A stretch of DNA of 64,000 bases from Macropodus opercularis (GCA_030770545.1 CM061091.1:5091501-5155500); one strand, 5' to 3'. Counted from the first letter of the stretch, positions 12,060 through 23,339 are shown. Numbers and translations: made by a program. Notes: generated by a model from the letters alone, not told the origin.

Positions 12060-12440
12060 GGGTGGTAGGGCCTCAGCGCAGCCTGGGAGGAAATGGAATG
12101 GGAAAGTGCAGTCAGGCAGACCACTCATTCACCATGACAAATGGCAGAGGCCTAGGCCAAAGGGATACCTGATACCCCACGGTGTGCTGCATGCACCTGC
12201 CTGGACTCCGTGTGCACCAAAGTGGAAATAAACCTCAGCCACTTGTAGCCGCACACCTCCATTAATTACAGAATTACACATTAATCATTTCAGTTTTATA
12301 AATAATAATTAGTAATTTACATAAATCAATTCAAATTGAATAAAAGTCATTCATGGGGAGAAAAAAAGACTTAATAGACATTACACCCACTTGATAATTC
12401 CATGAAGAAATGATAAATGCCACTGATTATAAAGTTACTG
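12060..12440. promoter_or_regulatory. Strong conserved-looking noncoding block (candidate enhancer)
   Basis: A GC-rich first half (with GGCCTAGGCC near 12149) leads into an AT-rich second half with TAATTA cores at 12263-12268 and 12306-12311, ATTAATCATTT at 12280-12290 and CAATTCAAATTGAAT near 12327-12341. No coding frame. The sharp change in composition with clustered homeodomain cores is characteristic of developmental enhancers. Not aligned. Confidence 0.38.
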
Positions 12441-13752
12441 TCTAATTACCTTACAAATAGCAGTTATTTTAGTCATAATTTTACAGTAGCTTAATCTGCA
12501 AATACTTATTTTTGTTATATTACCATATATTCTGATAAAGCTTCATCCACCTACAAGTTCAAACACAATAGGTTAACAACGGGTTGATTCAACTGGAGGT
12601 CACAAGCGGAATGTCATGAGGTTTCCATCTTTGTTAAGTCACATATCAGATTTGAGTGACATATTAAATCTTTGGGTGTTCACAATTAGCCAGCATTTCT
12701 ATAATTGAATTCAAGAAGACAGAGCAGGAGGTATACATAGAAAACAGAGAAGCGCTCTTCTGTTCACGTACGCTCACTCGTGGTGCAGGATGTGCACTCT
12801 GCCTCAGAGCTGCCACTCCTCCTATGCAGGCAGATGAGCTGTGGTCACTGTGAATATCAGGGTGCAATGCAGCGTGCCCTTCAAATATCTCCTCTCCCAT
12901 TTCCGTGTTTAGATTGGTACGAGGAATAAGCGCAGGCTGACAGTAGGAGAGCCTTCATTCTGTTATTCTCTGGCCTAACATGAGCTCATTTCTCTTGTTC
13001 TCTGTTACTTTGTAAGATTTTGAATTATTCCATTATCAAAAAGCAACAGGATATTACTGAATATGACTTTTTTTACCCTCATGTTACGTTTCTCTTTGAC
13101 TGAAGATAAGCAATTAGACAATGACATCTTAACAGAAAGTAAAGGGTGTATTTAATTTTTTATTTTTCAAAACGTTTCTGAGCACATTAAAAGATCACAC
13201 TTAAGTCATCACCGATTAACACAAAAAGCAAAGGAAAAGTGAACATCGCCATGCGTTTGGCTTGTTTTGGGTAATGTTATCACTGGCTAAACTGTGTTTG
13301 TTTAATTGTAAGCAAGTTTAACCATTAACAAAGTGTAAAGCATCAGTTTTGTTACTATGGTTACTCACAGTCACATAACCTGGGATCTCGAGCAGTGACG
13401 ATGGAGAACATTTAAACTATTGGAACACAGCTTTTGTATTAATGAGAATTTCAGTATTTTCTTTCAGCATATTCTAAATATTAAATATGTGCATGGAAAT
13501 GTCTACCTATTCCACGCCATTTACATCATTATGAGCCATGTGTATAATTTGTAATAGTCACTTTATTCAAACGTGTTAATTTTTACTAAATTGCTCAGCC
13601 CCGCTGTGCTGGTCGCTTTGTCAGTGTTGAGGCATTTCCACTATTCTCAGCAGATGTTATTTTCTGCAGTCGTAGCAGAGCACAGGACTAAATATCCTTC
13701 CCGTGCGTAGAACAGTAGGTAGGATCAACAATGTTCTGTTTTACTGTGGTGT
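12441..13752. other. Noncoding stretch; small GC-richer patch at 12660-12960
   Basis: Mostly AT-rich. The patch around 12720-12900 carries CpG-bearing words (CACGTACGCTCACTCG) and an open minus frame without recognisable homology. It may be a small conserved element. Nothing else was recognised. Confidence 0.4.
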
Positions 13753-13988
13753 TTATATCTGAAGACATTCTAAGAAATAAGTTTTTTCCTTATACCTGTC
13801 AAAATCGTGCTTATACTGTATACATGGTGGCGTACAGTAACATTCATCTCCTTTTGAAATGGGTTGTAATGAGTCCATTTCATTTTTTAACTGCCTGTAT
13901 CTTTTAACCGTTAACACCGTGTATTTCTGTGCATTCACCGTAAAGCTACCGGGGTGGTTTTCAGTCTCGCACAAAGCATCTGGGTTAA
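13753..13988 (-). other. Candidate minus-strand exon, unidentified, Cys-containing
   Basis: A minus-strand frame opens after AACCCAG (acceptor-like, ending at about 13986), which is preceded by a CTTAACTAAT branch-point-like word. It contains a donor-like CAG|GTATAAGG near 13799 and ends at a stop at 13753. The translation is charged and protein-like, with a CYCTPPC cluster (near 13840-13815) following a KRYRQLKNEMDSLQ helix-like segment. No family was identified. The acceptor's pyrimidine tract is poor, which argues against a real exon. Confidence 0.16.
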
Positions 13989-14220
13989 TCTCATATTAGT
14001 TAAGGATCATTCTTTCAAACAACCTTAGACTGGTTTCACAGAAGTATGCTCCAAAATAAATGCATTACTGGACTGCTTTATATAACTTTAGAGAACGAGT
14101 CATTTAAAATGGAGTAAACAAGCATTTTGAACAGTAACAATTACATGCTAAAAAAACTCTGAACTTGGAAAACATGCCAGTCCCTATAGTTCTGGTAAAC
14201 GTTCAGTACAGTCATGTATA

Positions 14221-14238
14221 ATGTATAATATTATACAT
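14221..14238. repeat. 18-bp perfect palindrome
   Basis: ATGTATAATATTATACAT reads identically on both strands. It lies in AT-rich sequence with no other feature nearby and could form a small cruciform, or simply be chance. Confidence 0.8.
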
Positions 14239-14539
14239 CCTTAGTTCTAACATGTGTAGACTTAATTAAAAGGTGATTAGTTGTAGACATAATTTACTTG
14301 TTATTAAGTTTAGCATTCGCTTGATGTCTCTCTCACTGGTCCTGCGTGTGCTGCCTGCATGTATGTGCTGTACAGTACAGTATGCGCTAATGTTGTCTGA
14401 CGTGTCCTGTGATTTACATTATGCAGAACCTTCTGTGTGACCTCCAGCAGCTCTACATATATTTTATTCCTGTTTTTTTTAATTCTGTATTGTGTGCTAA
14501 TGCCCAACAGAGTAAACAATATGTTTTGAATTAAGATTT

Positions 14540-14870
14540 GTCCTTGGAATAAGCCTTATCTTATTTATAAATCATAGTGAGTTAAATATGCTTTGTAAGT
14601 AGATTAGGACATCTGGACTCCCCCTCCCTGTGGGCTCAGTCGCTCAGCAATGAGGGCATAGAGATGTAATCCAGATTCATAATCCAATGATTCTTACAAG
14701 CTGTTTTGTGTTGTTAAATACTGGGTATTTGTGTTGATTTAATATAAATCTAATCTGCTTTAAACTGCCAGTTGCTGTCTGGCTCTTGGCGATTTTTATA
14801 GCTTGCTCTCATTACTGTAGGCTGCGAGGTTAAATCTGATGAGCCCAGTGGACTACGGTGCACAAACACT
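14540..14870. promoter_or_regulatory. Conserved-looking block with paired OTX/CRX-type sites
   Basis: Two TAATCC words (14667-14672 and 14680-14685) lie 13 bases apart in the same orientation, the K50-homeodomain (OTX/CRX/PITX/GSC) core. They are followed by CCAATGATTC. The surrounding 300 bases hold no coding frame. Candidate anterior neural, eye or pituitary-type enhancer by motif alone. Confidence 0.3.
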
Positions 14871-15589
14871 TCATCACTGTACTCGTCTGTGATTTCATTT
14901 CAGTTTTTGTGCATTTTGTTTTTATAACAATTCAAAATCAGAAAGTCCGAAAACTTTTATTTGTTTTTTTTTTATTTCAGAGAAATCTTTACAAAGGCAA
15001 ACGTTTTTATTTATGTTTGCTGTTTTTCCCTGTGTCACGGAGGTGCAGCAACTTTCTGCAGTGACACATTCACCTCACTGGGGAATTTTTATTTCCTTGT
15101 CACTCCATGATCGCATTTCATGTGTTCAGTATATCACAAAGCCTCCATCTATCTGTTAAACAAGCTGTTTATTTTGTAAAAAGCTGGTGTCATTTCACAA
15201 TTAAATCGTTTAGGAAGTTTGTGGCAAATGATTTCATTTTTATACAAATCTTTTGTATTTTTTGAAATAATTAATTTCAAATTTTTCCCAATTCTTTTAC
15301 TGTTCAGCTTTCTTTTTCACGTATTTTCTAATTGCGTAGACAGAGCTGTGTGTATTTCAGAGGCCAGCTTGCAGATTCAAAGCTTCCATCCAAGTCCAAC
15401 AAGTGTGTTTTAGAATTTTCAACCAATAGGTGTTTAGTCCATAGTAATTTTACGTCAGTTAGTATAGTCTGATTATTGTCCTTGCTGTTTTTATTTACTG
15501 GTATTGTAAGTAGAGTTGACTGCCAGAAGATTTCTTCAGCGCTGACTCACATGTACAATATTATTAGTTGCTCTGAGTTCAGCCTGTGC
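14871..15589. other. Noncoding stretch, T-rich
   Basis: T-rich on the plus strand (for example 14961-14975). Open frames here translate to Phe/Leu-rich low-complexity strings. Nothing recognised. Confidence 0.5.
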
Positions 15590-15800
15590 AAATCTGTTAA
15601 TGCATAAGACCATAAGAGCTTCTTATGTTCAAAGCCAGGTCAGAGTGAAGACACATCAGATTAATATTTGATCATGCAGAAGGGCCCTTAATCAGATTTG
15701 CTTATTCCCTTAGCTGAGTGCTCTGCAACAATTATCATAATTGTTGTGCTAAACACGCTTGTCTTTACGACTAGCGGCTGGACGTGAGCGTGTGCTGTGA
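15590..15800. promoter_or_regulatory. Conserved-looking block with a SOX-type palindrome
   Basis: Contains CAGATTAATATTTGATCATG (15658-15677), TTAATCAGATTTGC (15689-15702) and a near-perfect palindrome at 15726-15746. No coding frame. Lies immediately upstream of the TATA-bearing segment at 15871. Confidence 0.35.
15726..15746. promoter_or_regulatory. Palindromic pair of SOX-type sites
   Basis: Ten-base arms CAACAATTAT and ATAATTGTTG are exact reverse complements around a single C. Each arm contains AACAAT/ATTGTT, the HMG-box (SOX) core, and an ATTAT homeodomain-like word. Inverted SOX pairs are known dimer targets of SOXE proteins, though their usual spacing differs, so assignment to a protein is speculative. 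Confidence 0.5.
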
Positions 15801-16043
15801 GAGGGGGATTCCAGTACCAAACCCAATTAATGCAGGATGGATGGCTGGGCCTGCTGAGGGAGAGGGAGGATATAAGCAAGAGGAAGGGAGGGCTGTGGGC
15901 AGGATGCTGCTCCAACCCGCAGCCAGTGACACACTGTAGACCAGGGCAGCACGCGCTCCTCCAGACACCTGGAGATGGGCTCTCCTCAGCATAACACGAT
16001 GAGCCTGTTCAGTGGAGAGATTTTCTTTTCTTTGGCTGATTAA
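15801..16043 (+). promoter_or_regulatory. TATA-containing promoter-like segment with a short downstream ORF
   Basis: GGATATAAG (TATAAG at 15871-15876) sits in a purine-rich GC-moderate context. About 100 bases downstream, ATG at 15975 in a GGAG context opens a 22-codon frame ending at 16043. The layout resembles a core promoter with a leader and a first-exon start, but no donor site was found that would extend the frame and the peptide is unrecognised. It could serve a noncoding transcript or be an enhancer core with a chance TATA. Confidence 0.2.
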
Positions 16044-16799
16044 ATCGTCTCACATCTCATCTTTGTCTGTGTTTCTCTTGATTTTTAAGAGGGAAGCTTC
16101 TGTTTTTCTGTAAATGGCACAGATAGGTGAACAACATGTTTTAAGTGTATATAAGCATATTTAACCATAATTTGGATTAACTATTACAGTACATATTGAA
16201 ATATTTTAAAATCTAGGAGTATTAAAATATTTCCTGTAAATGAACTTATTTGATGGGTTAATGAAGGAACGTGTTTAGTTCTAATTAATATCTTATACAT
16301 TATCAAACTAAATAAATATGGAAAAGTGTAAATACTAATTATTGCCACTGTTCCAAAAAAAACTCTTAAATAAGATAACTTTTTTATCCTCCTAAAATTA
16401 TATATAAAAACCTTTTTGGTGACAAGTTGTCTCTTGTAGGTGAGCAGGGACACATAACACACGTTGCTTCTTTTATCTGTTGTCTACATTTTTAGGGCAA
16501 ATTTTAAATCTTATTACTTTAACACATATTTGGACTAAAATCTGTAGAATCATCTCCTGAGAAGAAAACAACATACTGTATGTGCTCTATGTGGCGGTTT
16601 TAGCATTTTTAAATTCAAGAATGACCTTTTCTTGAAGCGTGCACTTCTTCTGTGCACATTTCTAAAATAAAATAAAAGAACATAAAAAAAACATTTCTGA
16701 CTTCACGCCTGGTTAATATGTCAAGTGAAATCAATAATATTACCAAAGCAAACCTCTGCTTGTTTTGATTGCTCTCTGATGAATAAGGTGTCAGCAAAT
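16044..16799. other. Noncoding stretch, AT-rich, nothing recognised
   Basis: Very AT-rich. Minus-strand frames (16462-16184 and 16797-16615) are low-complexity. No repeat family identified. Confidence 0.5.
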
Positions 16800-17140
16800 T
16801 GGTTTGTCATAAGCGTGTCTATTTAACAAATGAGCCTATGGAGCAGTTCTGTCTGTATGAAAAGCATCTATCCTGCTGCAGACATGGCTCTGTGCAAAGA
16901 AACACTAGGAGAGATGGTTTCCCATTAATCTACTGTTGACTGGCTGGAAATTGCATCTTTGTAATGAGTATTAGGTGTGCAACTACATGAATTAAGGCTC
17001 AATGAGCCTCTGATTGATCACCTCCTCCCAAATGACGCTCCTTCCATGATCATTATTGTTTAAAAGTGACTAAATCATATCGGGATGATTAAAAGTCTCT
17101 GCTTGAAGGGAGAGGAAGATAAAGTAAAGGCATGATGTCT
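16800..17140. promoter_or_regulatory. Conserved-looking noncoding block (candidate enhancer)
   Basis: It carries GAAATTGCATCTTTGTAATGAG (16948-16969), CATGAATTAAGG (16986-16997), TGATTGATCACC (17012-17023) and CATGATCATTATTGTTTAAAAG (17046-17067), a mix of POU-like, SOX-like and homeodomain words, and no long frame. Candidate enhancer by texture. Confidence 0.35.
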
Positions 17141-18419
17141 GAGGAATTGTGCTTCTGTTCCGGGAAACTCTCTATGCTGTTGTTTTAAATGAGTTATGTT
17201 TTGAATCACTGAGTTTAATTCCTAAAGGAGCAGAGGAATTTAACATATATGTTGCTTACAATCCTTAGCATCGCATCATATACGGTATCATCAGTCAGCA
17301 GGTCACATTCTAAAGCGTTTTAACAAATTACATCATTGTGCGAACTGCCATTTGAGTATTTCTGCACAGTTACCTGTGATGCGGTGGGAATCTTCTTCTT
17401 TTTAACAATCTGACCACATTAAAGGTAAACAGAGTGCATAGACAATGTTTGAAGTGGGAGCCAAAAAGTCCAGGTGTTTTTACAGGCATGTGTTCTAAAC
17501 TATATGTCAAACGTGCGAGGCATCCCTGCCAGGTATCTGCTTGCTTCATAAGGCACAGTCAGCTATGGGCAGCTGATCTACTGCACTTCAGGTCTCAGCA
17601 ATAAAATCTTGACTGTTTAAACTCCCACTCGAGCCTGGCATTTTCTAATACACAGACCCCACACATCAAACAACTGGACAGAGCCTGTCGCAAATCCAAA
17701 TGTTTACACACAGTCATGTTGCATTTCCACATTTAAAACCTTTTATACTCCATTATCTGAAACCTTCTTGTACTTTGAAGGCGAAATTTATTGAATCATG
17801 TTCCTTTGTGCAATCTGTCAGCGTGGAAAAAGCGCCGACCTCGTCTTCTTGCATCTCAACGTATTTACTGTACCTGGACACACTAACGTTCCTGCGTAAT
17901 GTCTTTTCTTGTAATTATACTGCGGAGCACCCTGTTGGGGTAATTGTACTAAAAACACCCTCATTAGCAGCATCAAGATGTAAACCCCCAGAAGTCTCAC
18001 TGTCTTTCCCCCTCATCAACCCAAAAGTTATTCGGCCAACTCCACTTTTTACTTAACTCTCAGCTTCTTCCACTGTTGTTTTTTATGCTGTTGCAATATG
18101 TTAATGAAATGAAACATAGACATGTTGACATTTTTTAACACTGGTCAGTTTTGATGGTGATGTAAAGTCATTTCAAGCTTTCAGTTACATGGACTGAACT
18201 GTAAACACTGAGCGTTCCATAGCAGAGCTGAACGTGCACAATGCGATGCTCCGTTTTACTTTACTAGGGGGGAACCGCCTTCATGTGCCAGGCTAACTGT
18301 TGAGAGGAAGAAGCCGAATAATGGTGAATAAAAAGCTCGTGGCGGGTTTTTCTCTTTTCTCCAGTCTTCACTCACCATAACACACCAGCACAGGAATTAA
18401 AACAGTCCCAGACCCTGCA
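17141..18419. other. Noncoding stretch with one long chance-like frame
   Basis: Holds the second copy of the dispersed 20-base word (17464-17483) and a 118-codon plus frame (17700-18056). That frame's translation is Ser/Thr/Pro-rich, without domain signature or splice context; CpGs in 17818-18050 suggest constraint of some other kind. No gene recognised. Confidence 0.4.
17464..17483 (+). repeat. Dispersed 20-base word, copy 2
   Basis: Identical over 20 bases and in the same orientation as 3082-3101; the flanks diverge at once on both sides. Confidence 0.55.
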
Positions 18420-19430
18420 TTGTCTGGCAATTTGCTCTCTTTAAATTATTCAGAGCAAAGGCTTTTTATGTCAGCAACTATGTGTTTTTCAGTGACAAAG
18501 CTAGCCTCACCTAATAGTTTCTCTGCGTCTGCCATTTTATGACTGACATAGCAATAAGCAGATTGTCCAGATATTTATGCCATCTGCAGCTAGGAGAGAT
18601 AATTAAAGTATATAAATTAATCAAGTGCAATTAATTAGAGGTTTTATGTTCACAGCAGTACATCTTTGCATGTATAATTTATATTTATTGATTTGTTTGG
18701 TTTCATTAGCCTATAAGATAACAGTGCAAATGCATTAGAGGAGAAAATGCACAATTAGCATGCGGTAGGGGCTGTTGGTAATTGATAGATCAGCGAGCGC
18801 TCCCCGCAGATATAAAGCTGTGTAAACTGTCATAAGCGGTTACAATCGATGACTGATATTTCGCGCCATATCTCTCTCTTGATTAATGATGTTTTTGAAA
18901 GCGGCCCCCTGCTTAATTGGACCCTGATAGGCATGCAGAATTTACTGTTTAATCAGGGGACAGAATTTATTGCGGCCCAGAACCAGCATCGTTGCTGGTG
19001 GAAATGTATGATTGGTCTCTGTAAGTGCTGTGCTGATGTTATTTGCTCCCGTCAGCAGCCAATATGGGGGAGCATTAAGAGCTTTGTGCTTCCCAGTTGA
19101 TTTTTCATTGACTGTACTGCCATCGTTCATCACTGGCTGGTTTCCTTCCATTGTGCGGAGCTATGGGAGAAAGCGAGCCCGGCCGACGCGTTCGCAGCAT
19201 TCCTGCGTTTCCTGCACTGCTAGCGGTGTGGAACTTGTGCTCAGAAGGACAGTCACACACGTGTTTTCCAGATAATGAGATGATGCGCTTGTTGATCGTT
19301 GTTTTTTGCTGACAAGCATGTCATGCGTTACAAGTGGAGAGAAATCAAAGGAATGAATGTCGTGGATAAATAAAGAGACATGCTTTTGACTTTGTCTAAT
19401 ATATTCCTTAGCTGTAGTCCTCATTAGCCT
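18420..19430. promoter_or_regulatory. Large cluster of conserved-looking noncoding sequence
   Basis: About 1 kb that looks like one of the most constrained parts of the window. TTAATTAG at 18631-18638, TGCAAATGCATTAG at 18725-18738 (POU/octamer-like), GATCAGCGAGCGCTCCCCGC (18788-18807), TTTCGCGCCATA (18859-18870, E2F-like) and CTTGATTAATGATG (18879-18892) are set in sequence with many unique GC-rich words. Open frames on both strands are short and unrelated to known proteins. Best read as an enhancer cluster. Conservation was not measured. Confidence 0.42.
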
Positions 19431-20889
19431 CGTAACAGATCCTGGAGTCTGCTGCGGTATCGCCTCTTTGGTGTGGCTGACATATTTGGAAGATGTTGTA
19501 TGTGTTGCGTCACTGATAATTAATGTGGCTGTAGCGATATAATTACTCTAAATAGGATGTGTGGTTTATGGGCACCACATGTTGATGTCTGGGAACAGCT
19601 TCTGTGCATTTCTGTTCCTGTTGAGGTGGATCACTTTCTCTCCTGCGTTTGTGATTGAGTCTGGATGTTACTGTCAGTCCAGTGTGTGTGGTGTCCTCTG
19701 GAGGTGGCGCAGGCAGGTGTGGGCCATTGTGAAGTTAGCCTGAAGTTGTTGGTCTATATCGTGACGTACACTATAGCAGACTGTGTTTCAGGAGTTTTAT
19801 TTTGCAGCTGGGTGCCAGACTTACATACATTCTTGCCCCGTGTCTCAGACAATTTCCTCCCCTTATGTCACCATAAATGCTCACAGAGACACTGCCCTTT
19901 GTTTAACGGTTTAGATATGTAGAGGAGGAAGAGGAAGAAACCTTGTGCCTTCTGGTGATATGATTTAATTTGGGGTCTTGCTTTACACCTGCTGATGCCT
20001 GCTCTCATTTCCTTCCCTCAGGGCAGCTCCTCTGATCATCGTCGAGTTCTCGCTGCCACGTTTTTTATGTAGTAAGCGCGTGTTAATGGATAACAGTTCA
20101 TGTTGTGCCCTTGCATTCTGCAGCAAGAGGTGGGTACAATTTCTCTAATTGCAACGGCAGGCAAATGTTGTAACGCAAAAAAAAAAAAAAGCTCCCCTTT
20201 CCTAGAGGAAACCATCTGACCTTCCCTGTCCTGATGCCAGAGCTGCGAGAACAGCTGGAGATGTTGGGAGCCTTCTTGTCTGGGATCCTCCCAGTGGAAT
20301 GAAGAGGTAAACTGCTTCATAACATGGATGTATTGACACTGCCGGACTGCCGTAGCCCTTAAACCCACAACAGGCGATCCGATTTCCTTCCTAGGAATCC
20401 CCAGAGAGTGAGAGCTTCCATTTTTCTCAACTTGTATATAAGTAAACTGCGGGACCTGGCTGGGAGGTCAAGTCAGTCTCTGCTATTTATTACACAGAAA
20501 TGTGACACTCAGTCTTAAATGCTCCTGTCCCAAGTGATTTAGCCTCATGCCTGCATTATGTCTGCCGAGTGTGTGCTGGTGTGTGTGCGCGGGAGGCGGG
20601 GAGCGGCATTTTTACGACCATTGTGCCAAATTGTCTTTTTCTCCGACTTGTCTCTTGTAAACAAAGATGGGTTAATATGCTCTTTGAAGACAGTTTTATG
20701 TAAAGCTTTTAGCCCTGGTGTATGTATCATATTTACTGTAAGTACACTTCAAACACAAGGGCAGGCTAATGCAATGAGAATGAGTAAGGATTGTAGTCAT
20801 GCACAGGTCAACTCTTGAACACCGCGTCTAAATATGATCAGTATCTGAGGCTTCAGTTTGCTTTGAGCTTCTTTCAGGTTATGTCTCTA
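19431..20889. other. Noncoding stretch, little recognised
   Basis: An A-run at 20177-20190 and a short GT/GC-rich patch (about 20577-20600). The word GGAGGTGGCGCAGG near 19700-19713 contains a CTCF-like core (AGGTGGCGC), but the 5' half of the site does not fit well. A good donor-like T|GTAAGTA lies near 20739 without a recognisable upstream exon. Confidence 0.42.
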
Positions 20890-21260
20890 TTAGGTTGCTG
20901 GGAATGCAGGGAAATAGGACAGTGGCAAAGTCATTAGCTTCTAAACAGAGATGCAACCCTACTTCTGTGGGAAGCAGAGCCCTGTTTACTGCGTGACAAT
21001 GTGATATTGTGCCGCTCATGCTGTCTTAATTGGAAACAGTCTCAACCCTCCAAAGGTGCACAAGACCCCTGATTTTGTGAGGCAGTCTCACCCCTCCCCT
21101 TCTCCAGCCCCATCACCCTCCTCCTTCCCTCCGAAGAGCAGGAAAACCCCCTAAAGCATTTCCTTAATCCCCTGGAAGATCATGCTCTCCCACTAAATAT
21201 GGTACCTGTGGACAAACAATGGATTTTTCCATAATAATAAGTTGAAGATTTCATTATGAG
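20890..21260. promoter_or_regulatory. Conserved-looking noncoding block (candidate enhancer)
   Basis: Contains GTGACAATGTGATATTGTGCCG (20993-21014), CTTAATTGGAAACAG (21026-21040), a pyrimidine-rich CCTCCC region (about 21090-21135) and ACAAACAATGG (21215-21225, SOX-like), then CATAATAATAAG. No coding frame recognised. Confidence 0.32.
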
Positions 21261-22299
21261 TAGCTAATGGATGGACGAGTCTAGGTCTCAGCACATACAC
21301 AGAGAAGCTTTCTTTTGATCAGCAGCATAGGTTTAATCCATGGAACGAAATAATGGAGGTGTGTGTGGGGGTGGGGGGGGGGTCAGTATTGAGCTGAGTT
21401 GAATTTACAGCTGAGAGGGCTCAGTAAAAGGATGATTTTTAGAGCCTTTCGCTGCGTATTGAAGGGAACACTGTCTGACAAGTCATCAATGAGCCCGGGC
21501 GCTGTACTAAACTAATGAAAGCTGCATTTGATCTTCTTCGAAGAGGTTCAATACCACTCCTGCTATTATTTAAGTCCTCAGCTTCACCCCAACCAGTTTC
21601 CAGATCCACAAAATCATTAATGTGCACAGTGAAGTAAACTGTGTTTGTAAGTACTGGTGGAGGTGGAAATGGCTAAAGCGCTCATAATGTATTCCTGTTG
21701 ATTGCATTCGGTTGACATTTCCCGACGTGTGCGGAGGGCCTGTCTTAATCCTTCTGCTGGCTTAGGTACAGGTAACATTTACTTCAACAGCTAAATAAGC
21801 GTGAGCATTTATGTGTAGATTCATTTATATTTTCCTTGCAGAAGCAGATGTCCACACACAGACCTGTCATGCTCTTCCACCGCTCTCTTTTTGTTACTGC
21901 TGTCTCTGCTCGTCTTGTGTGGTCTGAACACTTGAGTCCTCGCAGTGAGACTTTGACTTTGTTGAAACGATACAGTTCTGACCTCACCTGCAACCAAAGG
22001 TCAAACTTGTATTCGCGCACTTAAGAAAAACGGAGGTCTACTGATGGCTATATTATTTTCTCGTTGAACCAAAATAAAAATCCAGCTCGGTTGTTGAATT
22101 TCTATTCAAACTCCAATGCTAAGGGCCACCCCAACCGCACTTGAGAGGCAAGCAGGATGAAAGATTTGGTCTGAACCTGTGCCAAGGAACAGGGCATGCG
22201 TCATCTGCTAACATCAATGATGGGGCTGCACCGCAAGCAAAACAGCCCATCCTCGCACTTGAACTGCAGTGATTCAAGGTTATGTTAACTGAAACATGC
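21261..22299. other. Noncoding stretch; G-run at 21367-21382
   Basis: A G-rich run (GGGG-T-GGGGGGGGGG) lies at about 21367-21382. A 46-base interval between an acceptor-like TTTCCAG (ending about 21603) and a donor-like GTAAGTAC (about 21649) is open in one frame, but it is too short and unrecognised to call an exon. Nothing else seen. Confidence 0.4.
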
Positions 22300-22500
22300 T
22301 GAAGTAATAATATAAACACCACGATAAACCAGCAGTTTGGAAGATTTCAGTAATAAATCTGGCCAGTGGGGGCCTGACTGAAATTTGTGATGACATCAAG
22401 TGGTTGTTAGTGTAAAAGTCTCCCATTATGCATCTGTTCTGCATCTATTTGACATTCGTCCTGCAGCAGCTTTAGAGCTATTTTTTACTGAATATGGTAA
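22300..22500. promoter_or_regulatory. Weak conserved-looking block
   Basis: Unique, mixed-composition sequence (for example CTCCCATTATGCATCTG near 22420) without coding potential. Low-confidence candidate element. Confidence 0.15.
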
Positions 22501-22689
22501 ATAAAAAGCTTAATAGTTCAGCCAATATTTTAATGAACAGTATAATAATAGTACTAGCAGACATTTCACACATTTAAATGCGTTTGAGCTAAACTGGCTA
22601 AAGTAAATACATTTTTACCAACAAGACCTAGAAATATTTTCTTTTGTTTGGTTTGTTAAATCTGAACTTGGTAGTTGGCCTGAGTTCGC

Positions 22690-23110
22690 AGCAGGGAGAC
22701 ACTGTACTAGACTAATATGGAGCAAAGAGAGAGATGCGTACAGGCAAACAGAGCTGCCGGGCCATGCAGGGGACAGGGCTGCTAATCCTCACATATATAT
22801 TCTGCTAATTAATCCTGATTACCACGTTTTAATCGGCCTGCTCAGGCTGCCCTGGAATAAAGTGACACTTCCTAATGAATTAAACCTGCATTTTATAATT
22901 GGTGCACTTTTTGTTTTCCCCCTCAGCCTCCCGCATTAGTCCTGCGTGGGAGCCTCTGGTCTGTCAGTGGCGTGTGCTCTCACTCCACACTAGTTAACTG
23001 CTAAATGCTTGGGTCACACCTGCGTCCTTTAATGGGGTCTGACGAATCCGTGGGGTTAGCGTTGTGAAGGGAGTGATCAGTCCAGCTGCTCCTGTGGTTA
23101 AGCATATGCA
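22690..23110. promoter_or_regulatory. Conserved-looking noncoding block (candidate enhancer)
   Basis: CTAATTAATCCTGATTACC (22804-22822), GTTTTAATCGGCC (22826-22838), CTAATGAATTAAACC (22872-22886) and TTATAATTGGTGC (22892-22904) give a cluster of homeodomain and K50-type words, followed by a CpG-bearing segment. No coding frame. Confidence 0.36.
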
Positions 23111-23339
23111 AGACACAGATGTTTATATTGGAGACTGGCTGCTGTGTATGTGTTGTCTGTTACAGGCGTGAGCTTGCTAATGAAGGCGCGTTGCTCAGTC
23201 CTGTGCAGCTTCTATTCCACTGTAGCTCCCACTGTTTTTTAAAGACTCTAAAATTGCCTGTGTTGATCCCTTTGGTCAGTTTTGGTCATCATACCGTCTA
23301 ATCCAATGAGACCCGTTTAGGTGCAGAAAAGGTAAACAC

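Noticed and set aside
17700..18056. 118-codon plus frame
   Set aside because: Ser/Thr/Pro-rich, no splice sites of quality at either end, opposite strand also open; treated as chance.
19690..19715. CTCF-type site
   Set aside because: The AGGTGGCGC core fits, but the CCA part of the motif is missing, so it was not called as a feature.
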